Shown piece by piece: positions 54,312-63,577 of a stretch of 64,000 nucleotides of DNA; position 1 is the first letter of the stretch, and every line of letters begins with the position of its first letter. The DNA is from Thermoactinomyces sp. DSM 45892 (GTDB taxonomy: Bacteria > Bacillota > Bacilli > Thermoactinomycetales > Thermoactinomycetaceae). The notes under the pieces are model-generated. The model did no database searches and was not told where the DNA came from. It saw only the letters and a program-made list of their open reading frames with translations. The stretch covers positions 1-64,000 of the forward strand of contig NZ_FNPL01000016.1 of NCBI RefSeq assembly GCF_900107305.1, written 5' to 3'. The position numbers were made by a program, and so were the translations under genes.

Positions 54312-54360
54312 AAAAGAAAGCACGGATCATCATGATGAGATGGTGTCCGTGTTTTCTTTT
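54312..54360. terminator. Terminator between the 36-residue gene and the sugar transferase gene
   Basis: AAAAAGAAAGCACGGA and TCCGTGTTTTCTTTTT pair over a long loop that can form an inner ATCATCATGATGA hairpin. T-runs on both sides suit two convergent genes. Confidence 0.75.
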
Positions 54361-55004
54361 TATCTTGCACCGCTTCCGGACAAGACCACCCAAACCGTAC
54401 GTAGCAGAATACGTACATCCATCGCAATCGATTGATTTTGAATGTAGTACATATCTTGTTCCCATTTTTCACGTGGGGTCACTTCATAACCGCCTGTTAC
54501 CTGTGCCCATCCAGTAAGACCTGGTTTCACTAACAAGCGTTTCTTAAACCCAGGAATCTCTTTTTCAAATTGCTCCGTAAAACAATCACGCTCTGGCCGA
54601 GGCCCAATTAAGCTCATATCTCCATTTAATACGTTGAGGATCTGAGGAAGTTCGTCAATCCTTGTTTTACGAATGAATTTACCTACCTGCGTAACACGGG
54701 GATCATTTTTAGCCGCCCATTGCGGTCCGTTTTTCTCCGCATCCGTTCGCATGGAACGTAGCTTATAAATCCAGAATTTCTTCCCTTGTAGTCCCACCCG
54801 CTCTTGCTTATAGAAAACAGGTCCAGAGGACTCCATTTTAATCGCAATAGCTGATAGAACAAGGACAGGTAAGGTAAAGATGAGAAGGGCTAACGAGAAG
54901 ACGATCTCAAACGCCCGTTTTACGATTGAGTAGATCATAGAAGCAGCTCCTAATTCTCCTGTCAAAACACTTGCATCGTTTTCACCCAACGTCTTCAAAC
55001 GCAT
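54360..55004 (-). CDS. Undecaprenyl-phosphate sugar phosphotransferase (initiating enzyme)
   Basis: 214 residues: one membrane-associated hairpin (about 30-55) followed by the bacterial sugar transferase domain: SSGPVFYKQERVGLQGKKFWIYKLRSM, TRIDELPQILNVLNGDMSLIGPRPE and KPGLTGWAQVTGGY, containing the catalytic Asp-Glu pair. It transfers a sugar-1-phosphate onto the lipid carrier, starting each repeat unit of the surface polysaccharide. Own promoter at 55120-55148. Confidence 0.93.
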   Translation of the reverse strand: MRLKTLGENDASVLTGELGAASMIYSIVKRAFEIVFSLALLIFTLPVLVLSAIAIKMESSGPVFYKQERVGLQGKKFWIYKLRSMRTDAEKNGPQWAAKNDPRVTQVGKFIRKTRIDELPQILNVLNGDMSLIGPRPERDCFTEQFEKEIPGFKKRLLVKPGLTGWAQVTGGYEVTPREKWEQDMYYIQNQSIAMDVRILLRTVWVVLSGSGAR

Positions 55005-55119
55005 CTGTTATTCACTCCTGATCGCATAAATCATCTATGTTTGTCAACAGTTTATACTCATAGTTAGATTACAAAAGTAACAGTAACATTACAGTAATGT
55101 TTCAAGCCTATAATGACAC

Positions 55120-55148
55120 AGTATACTTCAGGAGAGCTTAAATAACAA
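55120..55148 (-). promoter_or_regulatory. SigA-type promoter of the sugar transferase gene
   Basis: Minus-strand TTGTTA (55148-55143), exactly 17 bases, TATACT (55125-55120), about 115 bases before ATG 55004. Confidence 0.5.
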
Positions 55149-55235
55149 TAGACGTTTTGTTACAGCTTAAGCGATTTATATCTGGGTACATAACAAGCTC
55201 TGCTTGGTCCAACGTTTGCTATGTAAAAGAGTATG

Positions 55236-56153
55236 CTAGTACTTCTCTAAATAGTATTGATACGTTTGCTTCAAGCCATCTAGTAATGGGATTTTCGCTT
55301 CCCACTCTAAGGTGTCCGCGGCTTTCTTCGCATTAAAATAACTATCTTTAATATCTCCAGCACGCTCTGGTCCATACGTAACAACTACTTCTTTTCCAGA
55401 GGCTACCCGAAACGCTTCGATTAATTCATTTAATGAAGTCTGAACACCCGTACCGATATTGAACATTTCCCCTGCGCCTTTTGACAATGCTTGTACATTT
55501 GCTCTGGCTACATCTTCTACATACACATAGTCTCGTGTATGTTCCCCGTCACCAAACACCGTTAGCGTTTGTTTACTTAGTACTTTGTCGGTGAAGATGG
55601 ATACCACGCCACCTTCGCCCCTTGGGTCCTGACGAATGCCGTATACATTTGCATAGCGGAGTGCTGTGTACTGGAGCCCAAACAAACGGGAATACACATC
55701 TAGATAATGTTCAACTGTGTATTTCGAGATACCGTAAGGGGAGATCGGATGCGTTGGGTGGCATTCGTCGATTGGCAAATACTTAGGTTCTCCATATACA
55801 GCGGCAGAAGAAGCATACACGAATTTTCTTACTCCTGTATCTTTTGCTGCTTCTAATAAATTAATCACTCCCATGATATTTACATTTGCATCATAGAGAG
55901 GTTTTTCAATCGAGGTAGGGACATGCGTTTGTGCCGCCTGATGAATCACTGTATCCGGTCGCACCTGTTCAAAGATCTGATGTACTTCCGGATGCGTCAC
56001 ATCGATCCGATAAAAGGCCGCTTTTGGATGAATCTGTTCTTCGTGCCCTGTTATCAGGTTATCTAGGACAACCACTTCATGCCCTTCGTTAATCAGTTGA
56101 TCCACGATATGGGAACCGATGAAGCCAGCTCCTCCTGTCACAAGAACTTTCAT
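55236..56153 (-). CDS. NAD-dependent sugar-nucleotide epimerase (GalE-like SDR)
   Basis: 305 residues, extended short-chain dehydrogenase: GGAGFIGSHIVDQL nucleotide loop, YASSAAVYG and YGISK (catalytic Tyr and Lys), ALRYANVYGIRQDPRGEGGV substrate region. Probably a UDP-glucose or UDP-N-acetylglucosamine 4-epimerase giving a galacto-configured donor for the polymer; exact specificity cannot be read. Confidence 0.9.
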   Translation of the reverse strand: MKVLVTGGAGFIGSHIVDQLINEGHEVVVLDNLITGHEEQIHPKAAFYRIDVTHPEVHQIFEQVRPDTVIHQAAQTHVPTSIEKPLYDANVNIMGVINLLEAAKDTGVRKFVYASSAAVYGEPKYLPIDECHPTHPISPYGISKYTVEHYLDVYSRLFGLQYTALRYANVYGIRQDPRGEGGVVSIFTDKVLSKQTLTVFGDGEHTRDYVYVEDVARANVQALSKGAGEMFNIGTGVQTSLNELIEAFRVASGKEVVVTYGPERAGDIKDSYFNAKKAADTLEWEAKIPLLDGLKQTYQYYLEKY

Positions 56154-56187
56154 GCTGATACCCCCTCTGTTTTCCTACATAGACATC

Positions 56188-57291
56188 TCATGATCCAATT
56201 TCTTGGTACAAGCGCAGTAATTTTTGTTCTTCAATATGCCAATTGTAGTTTTCCTCGTATGCTTTCCGTCCATTAACACTCATCGATTTAGCTAGTTCTG
56301 CATCAGTCAAAATCTGTGTTGCCCTCTCTGCCATTTCCTTCGGGTCTAGAGCATTTACAGTAAAACCACAGTCGCTTCCCTCCACAATCTCTTTCCATAA
56401 CGGGAAATCAGTTGCAAGTACAGGAATACCAGCTGACATGTACTCAAACATCTTAATGGGTAAAGACTCACGATAGTTTTCAATCGGATGCAAGCAAACC
56501 AATCCAACTTTTCCAGATGCTAATTTCTGCTGAACCTCTGTAAAAGGAATTCTTCCATGAAGGTAGATCCGTCTTTCACTAAATCGCTCTGCTTCCTCCA
56601 CACTCACTTGGATATGTTGAAGCGGACCGATAATATGTAATTCCGCTTGTAACTCCTCTGGAATGTGATCCATCATTTGAATCATTTCATCATACCCACG
56701 CAGACGAGAAACTCCGCCCACGTATAGGATTTGATTTTTCCCAACATCTTGTCGTTCCATCATCGGCATCGGGAGTGGATAGTTTTTTATGACTTCTCGA
56801 TGCTTCACTCCGGTAAATTGGCTGGCAATGGGCTCCGTTGCTGCGATGACTGCTGTTAGCTTTCGTGCTAATCCCTTTTCAATTCGGTGGGCCCAGGTAG
56901 ATAGAGGCCGGCGAATCTTAGGGTTAATCCACACTTTGGTATAGATTTGTTTAGGTAAGTCTTCATGTACGTCATAGATCACAGGTTTCCCGGTCCGCAG
57001 CCGTAAGAGCACTCCCCACGGAAGCAGTTCCGGATCATGAAAATGAAATACATCTGCACCACTTTTTCGTGCACGTTTATATAATTCATATCCCTTTAGT
57101 AGCCTGCGAAAGCGATTCGGGGCTCGTTTCACTCCTACAATCCGCACACCTTGCACCCTTTTCTCTTCCACATCCGAAATCGCATGTAGCTCTACTTCAT
57201 ATCCCGATTTTGATAAAGAAACGGCTTGTTTATGAAAAATTCGGGAGTCATCACAAGGATGAACTGAACTAAATATCATCACTTTTTTCAT
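56188..57291 (-). CDS. Glycosyltransferase family 4
   Basis: 367 residues, GT-B fold; N-terminal SSVHPCDDSRIFHKQAVSLS, central HFHDPELLPWG and VIYDVHEDLPKQI, and C-terminal ENYRESLPIKMFEYMSAGIPVLATDFP donor site. Similar in style to TuaH/WfbX-type transferases of polysaccharide loci. Start ATG 57291 with AAGGAG upstream. Located between the epimerase and second Wzy-like genes. Confidence 0.88.
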   Translation of the reverse strand: MKKVMIFSSVHPCDDSRIFHKQAVSLSKSGYEVELHAISDVEEKRVQGVRIVGVKRAPNRFRRLLKGYELYKRARKSGADVFHFHDPELLPWGVLLRLRTGKPVIYDVHEDLPKQIYTKVWINPKIRRPLSTWAHRIEKGLARKLTAVIAATEPIASQFTGVKHREVIKNYPLPMPMMERQDVGKNQILYVGGVSRLRGYDEMIQMMDHIPEELQAELHIIGPLQHIQVSVEEAERFSERRIYLHGRIPFTEVQQKLASGKVGLVCLHPIENYRESLPIKMFEYMSAGIPVLATDFPLWKEIVEGSDCGFTVNALDPKEMAERATQILTDAELAKSMSVNGRKAYEENYNWHIEEQKLLRLYQEIGS

Positions 57292-57381
57292 TCACAGGTT
57301 CAGCTCCTTCTGGCAACTTACTCTATATAGAAAGGGAGGAATCACCAAACTGGGCTCCCTCCGCTCATTTCCATCCAGATA

Positions 57382-58809
57382 TCAACTTTGGTTGAATTGT
57401 TTATTTTCATGTTCTCCTAATACTAATACAGCAAGAGCCAGACCATAGCTAATCCACATCGGAGTAAAGTGGATAGCAGTACTCATCGCCATACCACCGA
57501 AGAAATATCCAATCATCGCCGCTAAACTAGCTACTGCTCCGAAACGTAAATATATCGAGAGATGAGGAGATCTTTTTAAACTGATCAGTTTCCACAGTCT
57601 CCACAGTAACCAGACGTATAAAGCCAGATAAAGGGCAAAGATAATCACACCGAAGTTAACTAAAATCTCAGCCCACCAGTTATGGATATTTTCCTTGTTT
57701 ACATCCCCACTCACATACTCATCTGAAGAAGGATGCATCCATCGTTCAATATTACCTGCACCTACACCCATAAAATGGCTTTTGACTAGAAAATCGAACC
57801 CATGCTTCAAGAGATTGACACGTACCATGATACTCTCTCCTGATTGGCCTTCTATCTTTGATTCCTCTCCCCCTACAAGCTCCTCCGAAACCGCATCATG
57901 AAGATCAGAAATGCTTGCAGACGTACTTCCCAGCTTATCCTCCACGATTCTTTCGCCCTCTGGAGTCAACATAGTCGAAAGCATCACCTGCACCAATACC
58001 ACAGCAAGAAGTAGGAAGAAGCCATTTGCCCGGATGCTTTTTAGACGGAATCGACTCCGATCCAAACTTTTCCAAAAAAGAACGAGCATGACCACTGCAA
58101 TCAATGGGAGAACGATTAACTCGTTTACGCGTGATCCTGTGGCAAACAAGACATAGCCGGATAGAATAAATACTCCATACAGTAAGGCTTTCATCTTTCG
58201 AGATAAAGGCAACATGATCATCGCAGCCACGATAAAGGGAAGAGTCAGCGTAATACATGTCGCCAAATCATTTTGGTTCGTAAATACAGATGTAATCGAC
58301 GCACTTACTCCACCTGAAACATTTTCATCTGCCGCCCGAGAGGTAGGAAGATGAATTAAGGTAACCGATTCAAAAACTGCAAATAAAATGATCGCTGTAT
58401 ATACACCAAATAATACTTTCGTGATCTTCTTATAGTAGGATTCATTTCGGATAAAGTAAGGAAATGAAAGGGCTAACGCAATCATATTCGTTAGAAACAC
58501 GACATAACGAATCCCTTTTCCCATATCGATAACCCACGTTAATGTTAAGACGGCATACAAGATCCAAAAGCATAGAAAGGCGACGTACCAACGAATCGGA
58601 ACCATATAGGATACTTCCAAGCTTTTTTTATTTACGAAGCGAAAAATGATTCCGGCTAGTAAAACCAAGAAAGCGAGGCGGAATAAAGTTAATGTAAAGC
58701 CGGATGTCACCGGGATACCAAAGCTAGGCCCGAGTAGAGCGAAGGCGGCCGTTAGATAAAACCACGTATCTAAACGTTTTCGTTGAGAAAGCAAACCCTC
58801 ATTCACCAT
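57382..58809 (-). CDS. O-antigen ligase/polymerase-like membrane protein (Wzy-like) B
   Basis: 475 residues, 11-12 membrane helices, large loop and NIHNWWAEILVNFG motif. Paralogue of the gene at 52633, with matching segments along its whole length but a different external loop (more acidic, with EELVGGEESKIEGQSGE). One copy may polymerise and the other ligate or handle another repeat. AGGAGGT before ATG 58809; four bases from the flippase stop. Confidence 0.85.
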   Translation of the reverse strand: MVNEGLLSQRKRLDTWFYLTAAFALLGPSFGIPVTSGFTLTLFRLAFLVLLAGIIFRFVNKKSLEVSYMVPIRWYVAFLCFWILYAVLTLTWVIDMGKGIRYVVFLTNMIALALSFPYFIRNESYYKKITKVLFGVYTAIILFAVFESVTLIHLPTSRAADENVSGGVSASITSVFTNQNDLATCITLTLPFIVAAMIMLPLSRKMKALLYGVFILSGYVLFATGSRVNELIVLPLIAVVMLVLFWKSLDRSRFRLKSIRANGFFLLLAVVLVQVMLSTMLTPEGERIVEDKLGSTSASISDLHDAVSEELVGGEESKIEGQSGESIMVRVNLLKHGFDFLVKSHFMGVGAGNIERWMHPSSDEYVSGDVNKENIHNWWAEILVNFGVIIFALYLALYVWLLWRLWKLISLKRSPHLSIYLRFGAVASLAAMIGYFFGGMAMSTAIHFTPMWISYGLALAVLVLGEHENKQFNQS

Positions 58810-58812
58810 CTC

Positions 58813-60321
58813 TCACTTTTTACCTCCTAGTTTGGGCAAAAGACTGCCTATTCGATTCAACATGTGAACAGGAATTAATCCTGTAGAGAAAACGACAGCT
58901 ATATTCACTATAAATGCAACAACATACGTAACCCACGGATTCGGCAAATGGTTAGCCTGTACATAGCTAATCCAAGCCATAGAAGCGAGGAAGACCGTCA
59001 TATAGAGCATCATAGCACCGAACTTAAACTCAACTGGATATACTTTTTGACTCGCTCGATAAATCAAAATCACCGCAATCAAATAACTAGCAGCGGTCAT
59101 ACTAACTGTACCCCAAATTTTAAAGTACGGCACGAGTAGAAAGTTACCAATTAAGAAAATCACCGAAACGAGGATAAAGATTCGTGAGATGTACTTGGTT
59201 TGTTTTTTGATGAATAATCCAACACCAAACACCGGGTGTAGTACGTTTAATAGTGTCCCCAACGATAACATCCATACATAGAGATACCCACTCGACAGGT
59301 CCACCTTCGTCTCTGGGCCCGGAGCACCGATATATAGATTGTACAAAGGTTGAATAAAGAAGGTGAGCACCATAATAGCTAACGTTCCAAACACGAGTAA
59401 GCCTCTGCCGATCAATCCATACACCTGCTGTGCATCATCACGGTCTTTAATCGACATCGAAAAAGGGCGCCAAGCTAATTGAAACGGTGCCGTAATCAAA
59501 ACGATAAAGCTAGCTATACGCACGGTTGCTTCATAGATGGCGTTTGCATCGTACTTAATAGCAGAGTTATCTTCTACTAAGTAATTTAGCATAGGTCTAC
59601 TGATGGATGACATAATCCAAAAAGATAATAGAGAAATCATCACAGGCGACCCATATTTGATGAGCCTCATCGTATGAGGTTTAGAGAACTTCCAAGTTAT
59701 CTCTTTTCGATACAGCCATAGCAGGATCAAGGCTACCGTACCTTGACCGATCAACTGACCGTAAAATATGCCGAGCACAGATGGTTTCATATAGTAAGCA
59801 AGTACCACACTTAACACCGAGGACCCGATCACAAAAGCCATTGAAAAAACATTAAAAAACCAGACTCTTCGGTTATAGCGAGCATAGGCGAGGATGTGCT
59901 GAATCACAATCGCCCCCAATGTCGCAACGGTTGCAATCGTCAATAGATGGGTATCGTCATAGCGATTGCTTCGATAGACGACGGAAGAAATCGCAGAATC
60001 AAAGAGGAAAGATAGCACACTAAACAGAATACACATCCCCACACTAAACAATAAGGTGTTTGTGAAGTAGACCTGGCGATCCTTCTCATCTTTCGTGTCA
60101 TAGAAATAATAAGCCAGTGCCGTATCCGTTCCTAGAATGCACAGATACGTTAAAATAAGCGTGTATGTCTGTGTCAGGCCCCAATCGCCGATAGCATACT
60201 GGTCTTTTTGTAGAATCCGAATATAAATGGGAGCCAGCACAACTGCTGCTAGCTTGTTTCCCATCGTAGCAATCGCAAAGGCAGCTGAGTCTGAAAACAA
60301 ACGCTTGATTAGTTGGTTCAT
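58813..60321 (-). CDS. Polysaccharide repeat-unit flippase (Wzx-like)
   Basis: 502 residues with about 12-14 membrane helices and the MATE/MOP-superfamily arrangement; N-terminal FAIATMGNKLAAVVLAPIYIR is the typical flippase start. Moves the lipid-linked repeat unit to the outer face. In the same leftward run as the two Wzy-like genes. GTAGGAGC before ATG 60321. Confidence 0.88.
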   Translation of the reverse strand: MNQLIKRLFSDSAAFAIATMGNKLAAVVLAPIYIRILQKDQYAIGDWGLTQTYTLILTYLCILGTDTALAYYFYDTKDEKDRQVYFTNTLLFSVGMCILFSVLSFLFDSAISSVVYRSNRYDDTHLLTIATVATLGAIVIQHILAYARYNRRVWFFNVFSMAFVIGSSVLSVVLAYYMKPSVLGIFYGQLIGQGTVALILLWLYRKEITWKFSKPHTMRLIKYGSPVMISLLSFWIMSSISRPMLNYLVEDNSAIKYDANAIYEATVRIASFIVLITAPFQLAWRPFSMSIKDRDDAQQVYGLIGRGLLVFGTLAIMVLTFFIQPLYNLYIGAPGPETKVDLSSGYLYVWMLSLGTLLNVLHPVFGVGLFIKKQTKYISRIFILVSVIFLIGNFLLVPYFKIWGTVSMTAASYLIAVILIYRASQKVYPVEFKFGAMMLYMTVFLASMAWISYVQANHLPNPWVTYVVAFIVNIAVVFSTGLIPVHMLNRIGSLLPKLGGKK

Positions 60322-60339
60322 GGATTGCTCCTACCTAAA

Positions 60340-61086
60340 CTACTCTTGATTTTCTAATAATTCACGGGCTGGTACATCCCGTAGCACACGAGCTGGCACC
60401 CCTACATACACTTTCTTTTCCTCTGTATCACGGTGTACAACGGCCCCTGCCGCGATAAAGCTTTCTTCTGCTACCACTATACCCGGCAGTAAGATAGAAG
60501 CCCCTCCTACACGTGCGCCTTTCTTGATGTGTGCACCTTTTACAAACTGGAATCGTTCTTTCGTACGCCCCATAAAGTTATCATTGGTAGTCGTTACAGT
60601 TGGCGCGATAAAAACCCTTTCTTCAATCGTCGTATAAGCAGTAATGTAAGAATTGGTTTGAATCTTCGTAAAGGAGCCGATCGAAACTTGGTTTTCTACC
60701 GCTACTCCACGTCCGATTACTACACGATCTCCAATCTCACACTTCTCCCGTACGGAAGCTTGATCGCCAATCATGCATTCCTTCCCAAATGAAGAACCAC
60801 GATATAAAACCGTGTTGGCTCCAAGGGTTGTCCCGTCTCCAATCACAAGCGCAGGCAAAGAAGCATCTACCTTTACCGTTGATGCTTTCGCAGGCCTCGG
60901 CCAACGCCCTACCACGCAATTATCAGAAATAAATACATCATCACCAATCACCGTTCCTGCATGAATCGTGACATTATTGCCGATCGTAACACGATCCCCT
61001 AATACAACTCCGTCTTCAATAACCGAAAAATGGCCGATGGAGACATCTGTCCCCATCGTCGCACGTTCATGTACGAAATTGTTCAT
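60340..61086 (-). CDS. Hexapeptide-repeat acyltransferase (WbpD-like)
   Basis: 248 residues dominated by left-handed beta-helix hexapeptide repeats (GDDVFISDNCVVGR, GARVGGASILLPGIVV). The position between the flippase and the dehydrogenase/aminotransferase genes suggests it acetylates the 3-amino group of a UDP-2-acetamido-3-amino-uronic acid, as WbpD does. It is longer than typical WbpD (about 190), with extra N-terminal repeats, so it may act on another sugar. Confidence 0.82.
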   Translation of the reverse strand: MNNFVHERATMGTDVSIGHFSVIEDGVVLGDRVTIGNNVTIHAGTVIGDDVFISDNCVVGRWPRPAKASTVKVDASLPALVIGDGTTLGANTVLYRGSSFGKECMIGDQASVREKCEIGDRVVIGRGVAVENQVSIGSFTKIQTNSYITAYTTIEERVFIAPTVTTTNDNFMGRTKERFQFVKGAHIKKGARVGGASILLPGIVVAEESFIAAGAVVHRDTEEKKVYVGVPARVLRDVPARELLENQE

Positions 61087-61103
61087 GAGCCCACACCCAT
61101 TTC

Positions 61104-62438
61104 TTATAATTTTTCGTAGTCTGCTTGAATGCTGGAAGTAGAAATACCTACACCCTTAAAGGCATTACGAGTATCAAAAATCACTTTTGATTCTCGTGCA
61201 ATCATCTCATAATCAAAAGCACTATGATCCGTAGTAAGTAGGACAAGATCTGCATTTTGAAGGCGGTCTGCTGTCAACTCGACCGTCTTCATCACTTTTG
61301 CATCTGCACTATGTGAGAAGCGGAAAGAGGGTACATGTGGGTCCGCTACTTCAACATCCGCATGATACATTTCGAGTAGCTCTAAGATCGGAAGAACAGG
61401 AGACTCACGCATATCGTCGATATCTTTCTTGTAAGCCACACCCAGCACAAGTACCTTAGAGCCTGCAAGTGCTTTTCCATAGCGATTTAAGATTTTCATC
61501 GTACGGTCTACCACAAATTCTGGCATTGCATTATTAATTTCACCCGAACATTCAATTAAGCGAGTGTGATAATTATACTCCCGTGCTTTCCAAGTCAAGT
61601 AAAATGGGTCGATTGGAATACAGTGTCCACCTAGCCCCGGCCCTGGATAAAACGCCATAAATCCGTATGGCTTGGTCTTAGCCGCATCGATCACTTCCCA
61701 GATATCAATCCCCATCTTATGACAGAGGATCGCCATTTCATTAGCAAGTCCAATGTTAATATTACGGAATGTGTTCTCGAAAATCTTCTCCATCTCCGCT
61801 ACTTTCGGACTGGATACTTCGTGAACTTCCCCTTCCAATACTGCACGGTACATCGCAGCCGCTACTTTCGTGCAGTCCGCTGTTACCCCACCCACTACTT
61901 TCGGTGTGTTTTTGGTATTAAAGGTTTTGTTACCCGGATCGACACGCTCTGGGGAGTAAGCTAGGTAGAAATCTTGACCGATTTTGAGTCCCGTTGCTTC
62001 TAGGATTGGGCCGACTACTTCCTCTGTAGTACCTGGATAAGTTGTACTTTCTAAGACAACTAACATCCCCGGATGTAAATACTTCGCGATATCTTTGCTG
62101 GATGACTCTACATACGAGACATCTGGCTGTTGATACTTATCCAAAGGCGTTGGAACGCAAATCGCTACTGCATCTACTTCCCCAATCTTCGAGTAGTCCG
62201 TCGTGGCCATAATCTTACCACTTGCCACTAGTTCCTTTAACTCCTCATCGACAACATCGCCAATATAGTTAATCCCTCGGTTTACCTCATCTACACGGTG
62301 TTGCAACACATCAAAGCCGATAACGCGGAAGCCTGCTTTTGCTTTTTCAACTGCCAGTGGTAAACCCACATAACCAAGCCCTACGACTCCGATCACAGCG
62401 GAACGATTCTCTAATTTTTCTAGTAGCACGTTTGTCAC
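61104..62438 (-). CDS. UDP-N-acetylglucosamine 6-dehydrogenase (WbpA-like)
   Basis: 444 residues starting at GTG 62438 (GGGGG eight bases upstream). N-terminal GLGYVGLPLAVEKA Rossmann motif, catalytic Cys in GLGGHCIPIDPFYL, C-terminal domain with KVLVLGVAYKKDIDDMRESPVL. Oxidises C6 of a UDP-sugar to the uronic acid; GGHCIPIDPFYL is the form seen in WbpA/WbpO enzymes acting on N-acetylated sugars rather than UDP-glucose. Confidence 0.92.
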   Translation of the reverse strand: MTNVLLEKLENRSAVIGVVGLGYVGLPLAVEKAKAGFRVIGFDVLQHRVDEVNRGINYIGDVVDEELKELVASGKIMATTDYSKIGEVDAVAICVPTPLDKYQQPDVSYVESSSKDIAKYLHPGMLVVLESTTYPGTTEEVVGPILEATGLKIGQDFYLAYSPERVDPGNKTFNTKNTPKVVGGVTADCTKVAAAMYRAVLEGEVHEVSSPKVAEMEKIFENTFRNINIGLANEMAILCHKMGIDIWEVIDAAKTKPYGFMAFYPGPGLGGHCIPIDPFYLTWKAREYNYHTRLIECSGEINNAMPEFVVDRTMKILNRYGKALAGSKVLVLGVAYKKDIDDMRESPVLPILELLEMYHADVEVADPHVPSFRFSHSADAKVMKTVELTADRLQNADLVLLTTDHSAFDYEMIARESKVIFDTRNAFKGVGISTSSIQADYEKL

Positions 62439-62451
62439 GCCTCGTACCCCC

Positions 62452-63555
62452 TTATTGATAGAACTTCTTAATGGTATCCGCGATATAATTCATATCCTCA
62501 CGAGACAACTCTGGGTAAAGCGGTAGCGCAAAAGTACGTTTCGATAAATACTCCGATACTGGCATACTACCTTCGCCTTGACCAAGATCTTTATACACTT
62601 CTTGTAGATGAAGCGGAACGGGGTAGTAAACACCAGTAGAGATTCCGTGCTCACCCAAATACTTCATCAACTCATCACGCTTTTCAGCTTGTACAATATA
62701 CAAATGGTAAATGTGCTTACGATCTGGTGCTTCGTAAGGTGTTACTAGCGGAGTATCTTTCAATAGTTCATTATAGATAGCCGCTTTTTCTCTACGTGCA
62801 TCGTTCCACTTCTCGAGATGGCGTAGTTTAATACGTAGTGCAGTCGCTTGAATTTCGTCCAAACGGCTGTTATAACCGATCATGCTGTGATAATATTTCG
62901 GGCTACTACCATGAACTCGAAGAATCCGGATTTTCTGTGCAAGCTCATCATTATTCGTAACTACCATTCCCCCGTCACCATAGCCGCCGAGGTTTTTGGT
63001 TGGGAAGAATGAATAGGTGGCCGCATCGCCCCAAGAGCCGATCATCTGACCTTGAAATTGAGAGCCTATCGCTTGTGCCGCATCCTCTAAGATGTAGATG
63101 CCTTTTTCCTCTGCAATCGCACGAAGCTCGTCCATGTTTGCAGGTTGACCAAAAATGTGAACTGGGATGATTACTTTTGTTTTATCCGTAATTTTTGCTT
63201 TCACTTGTTCGATATCTAAGTTATATGTCTTTGGGTCCACATCCACGAATACAGGAGTTCCGCCTACTTGTGATACGGTTTCTGCAGAAGCAAAGAAGGT
63301 AAACGGAGTCGTGATTACTTCGTCTCCAGGTCCCACTCCCATCGCATCTAGCGTTAATACGAGGGCATCGGTCCCGTTTGCAACCCCAATCGCATGTTTC
63401 ACTCCGATGTACTCAGCCACTTCTTTTTCTAATGCTTTTACTTCCGGTCCGAGAATATAAGCTCCACTTTCAAATACATTTTCTACTGATGCTAAAACTT
63501 CTTCACGAATCGTAGCAAACTGTGCTTTCAAGTCTAGTAAAGGAATTTTTTTCAT
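62452..63555 (-). CDS. DegT/DnrJ/EryC1 sugar aminotransferase (WbpE-like)
   Basis: 367 residues, PLP fold type I. Catalytic Lys in YSFFPTKNLGGYGDGG; substrate region NSRLDEIQATALRIKL; N-terminal IPLLDLKAQFATIREEV. It would aminate C3 of UDP-2-acetamido-3-keto-uronic acid in the WbpA-B-E-D pathway. AAGGGG before ATG 63555, in an operon with its neighbours. Confidence 0.92.
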   Translation of the reverse strand: MKKIPLLDLKAQFATIREEVLASVENVFESGAYILGPEVKALEKEVAEYIGVKHAIGVANGTDALVLTLDAMGVGPGDEVITTPFTFFASAETVSQVGGTPVFVDVDPKTYNLDIEQVKAKITDKTKVIIPVHIFGQPANMDELRAIAEEKGIYILEDAAQAIGSQFQGQMIGSWGDAATYSFFPTKNLGGYGDGGMVVTNNDELAQKIRILRVHGSSPKYYHSMIGYNSRLDEIQATALRIKLRHLEKWNDARREKAAIYNELLKDTPLVTPYEAPDRKHIYHLYIVQAEKRDELMKYLGEHGISTGVYYPVPLHLQEVYKDLGQGEGSMPVSEYLSKRTFALPLYPELSREDMNYIADTIKKFYQ

Positions 63556-63577
63556 TTTGAAATACCCCTTTTATCAT

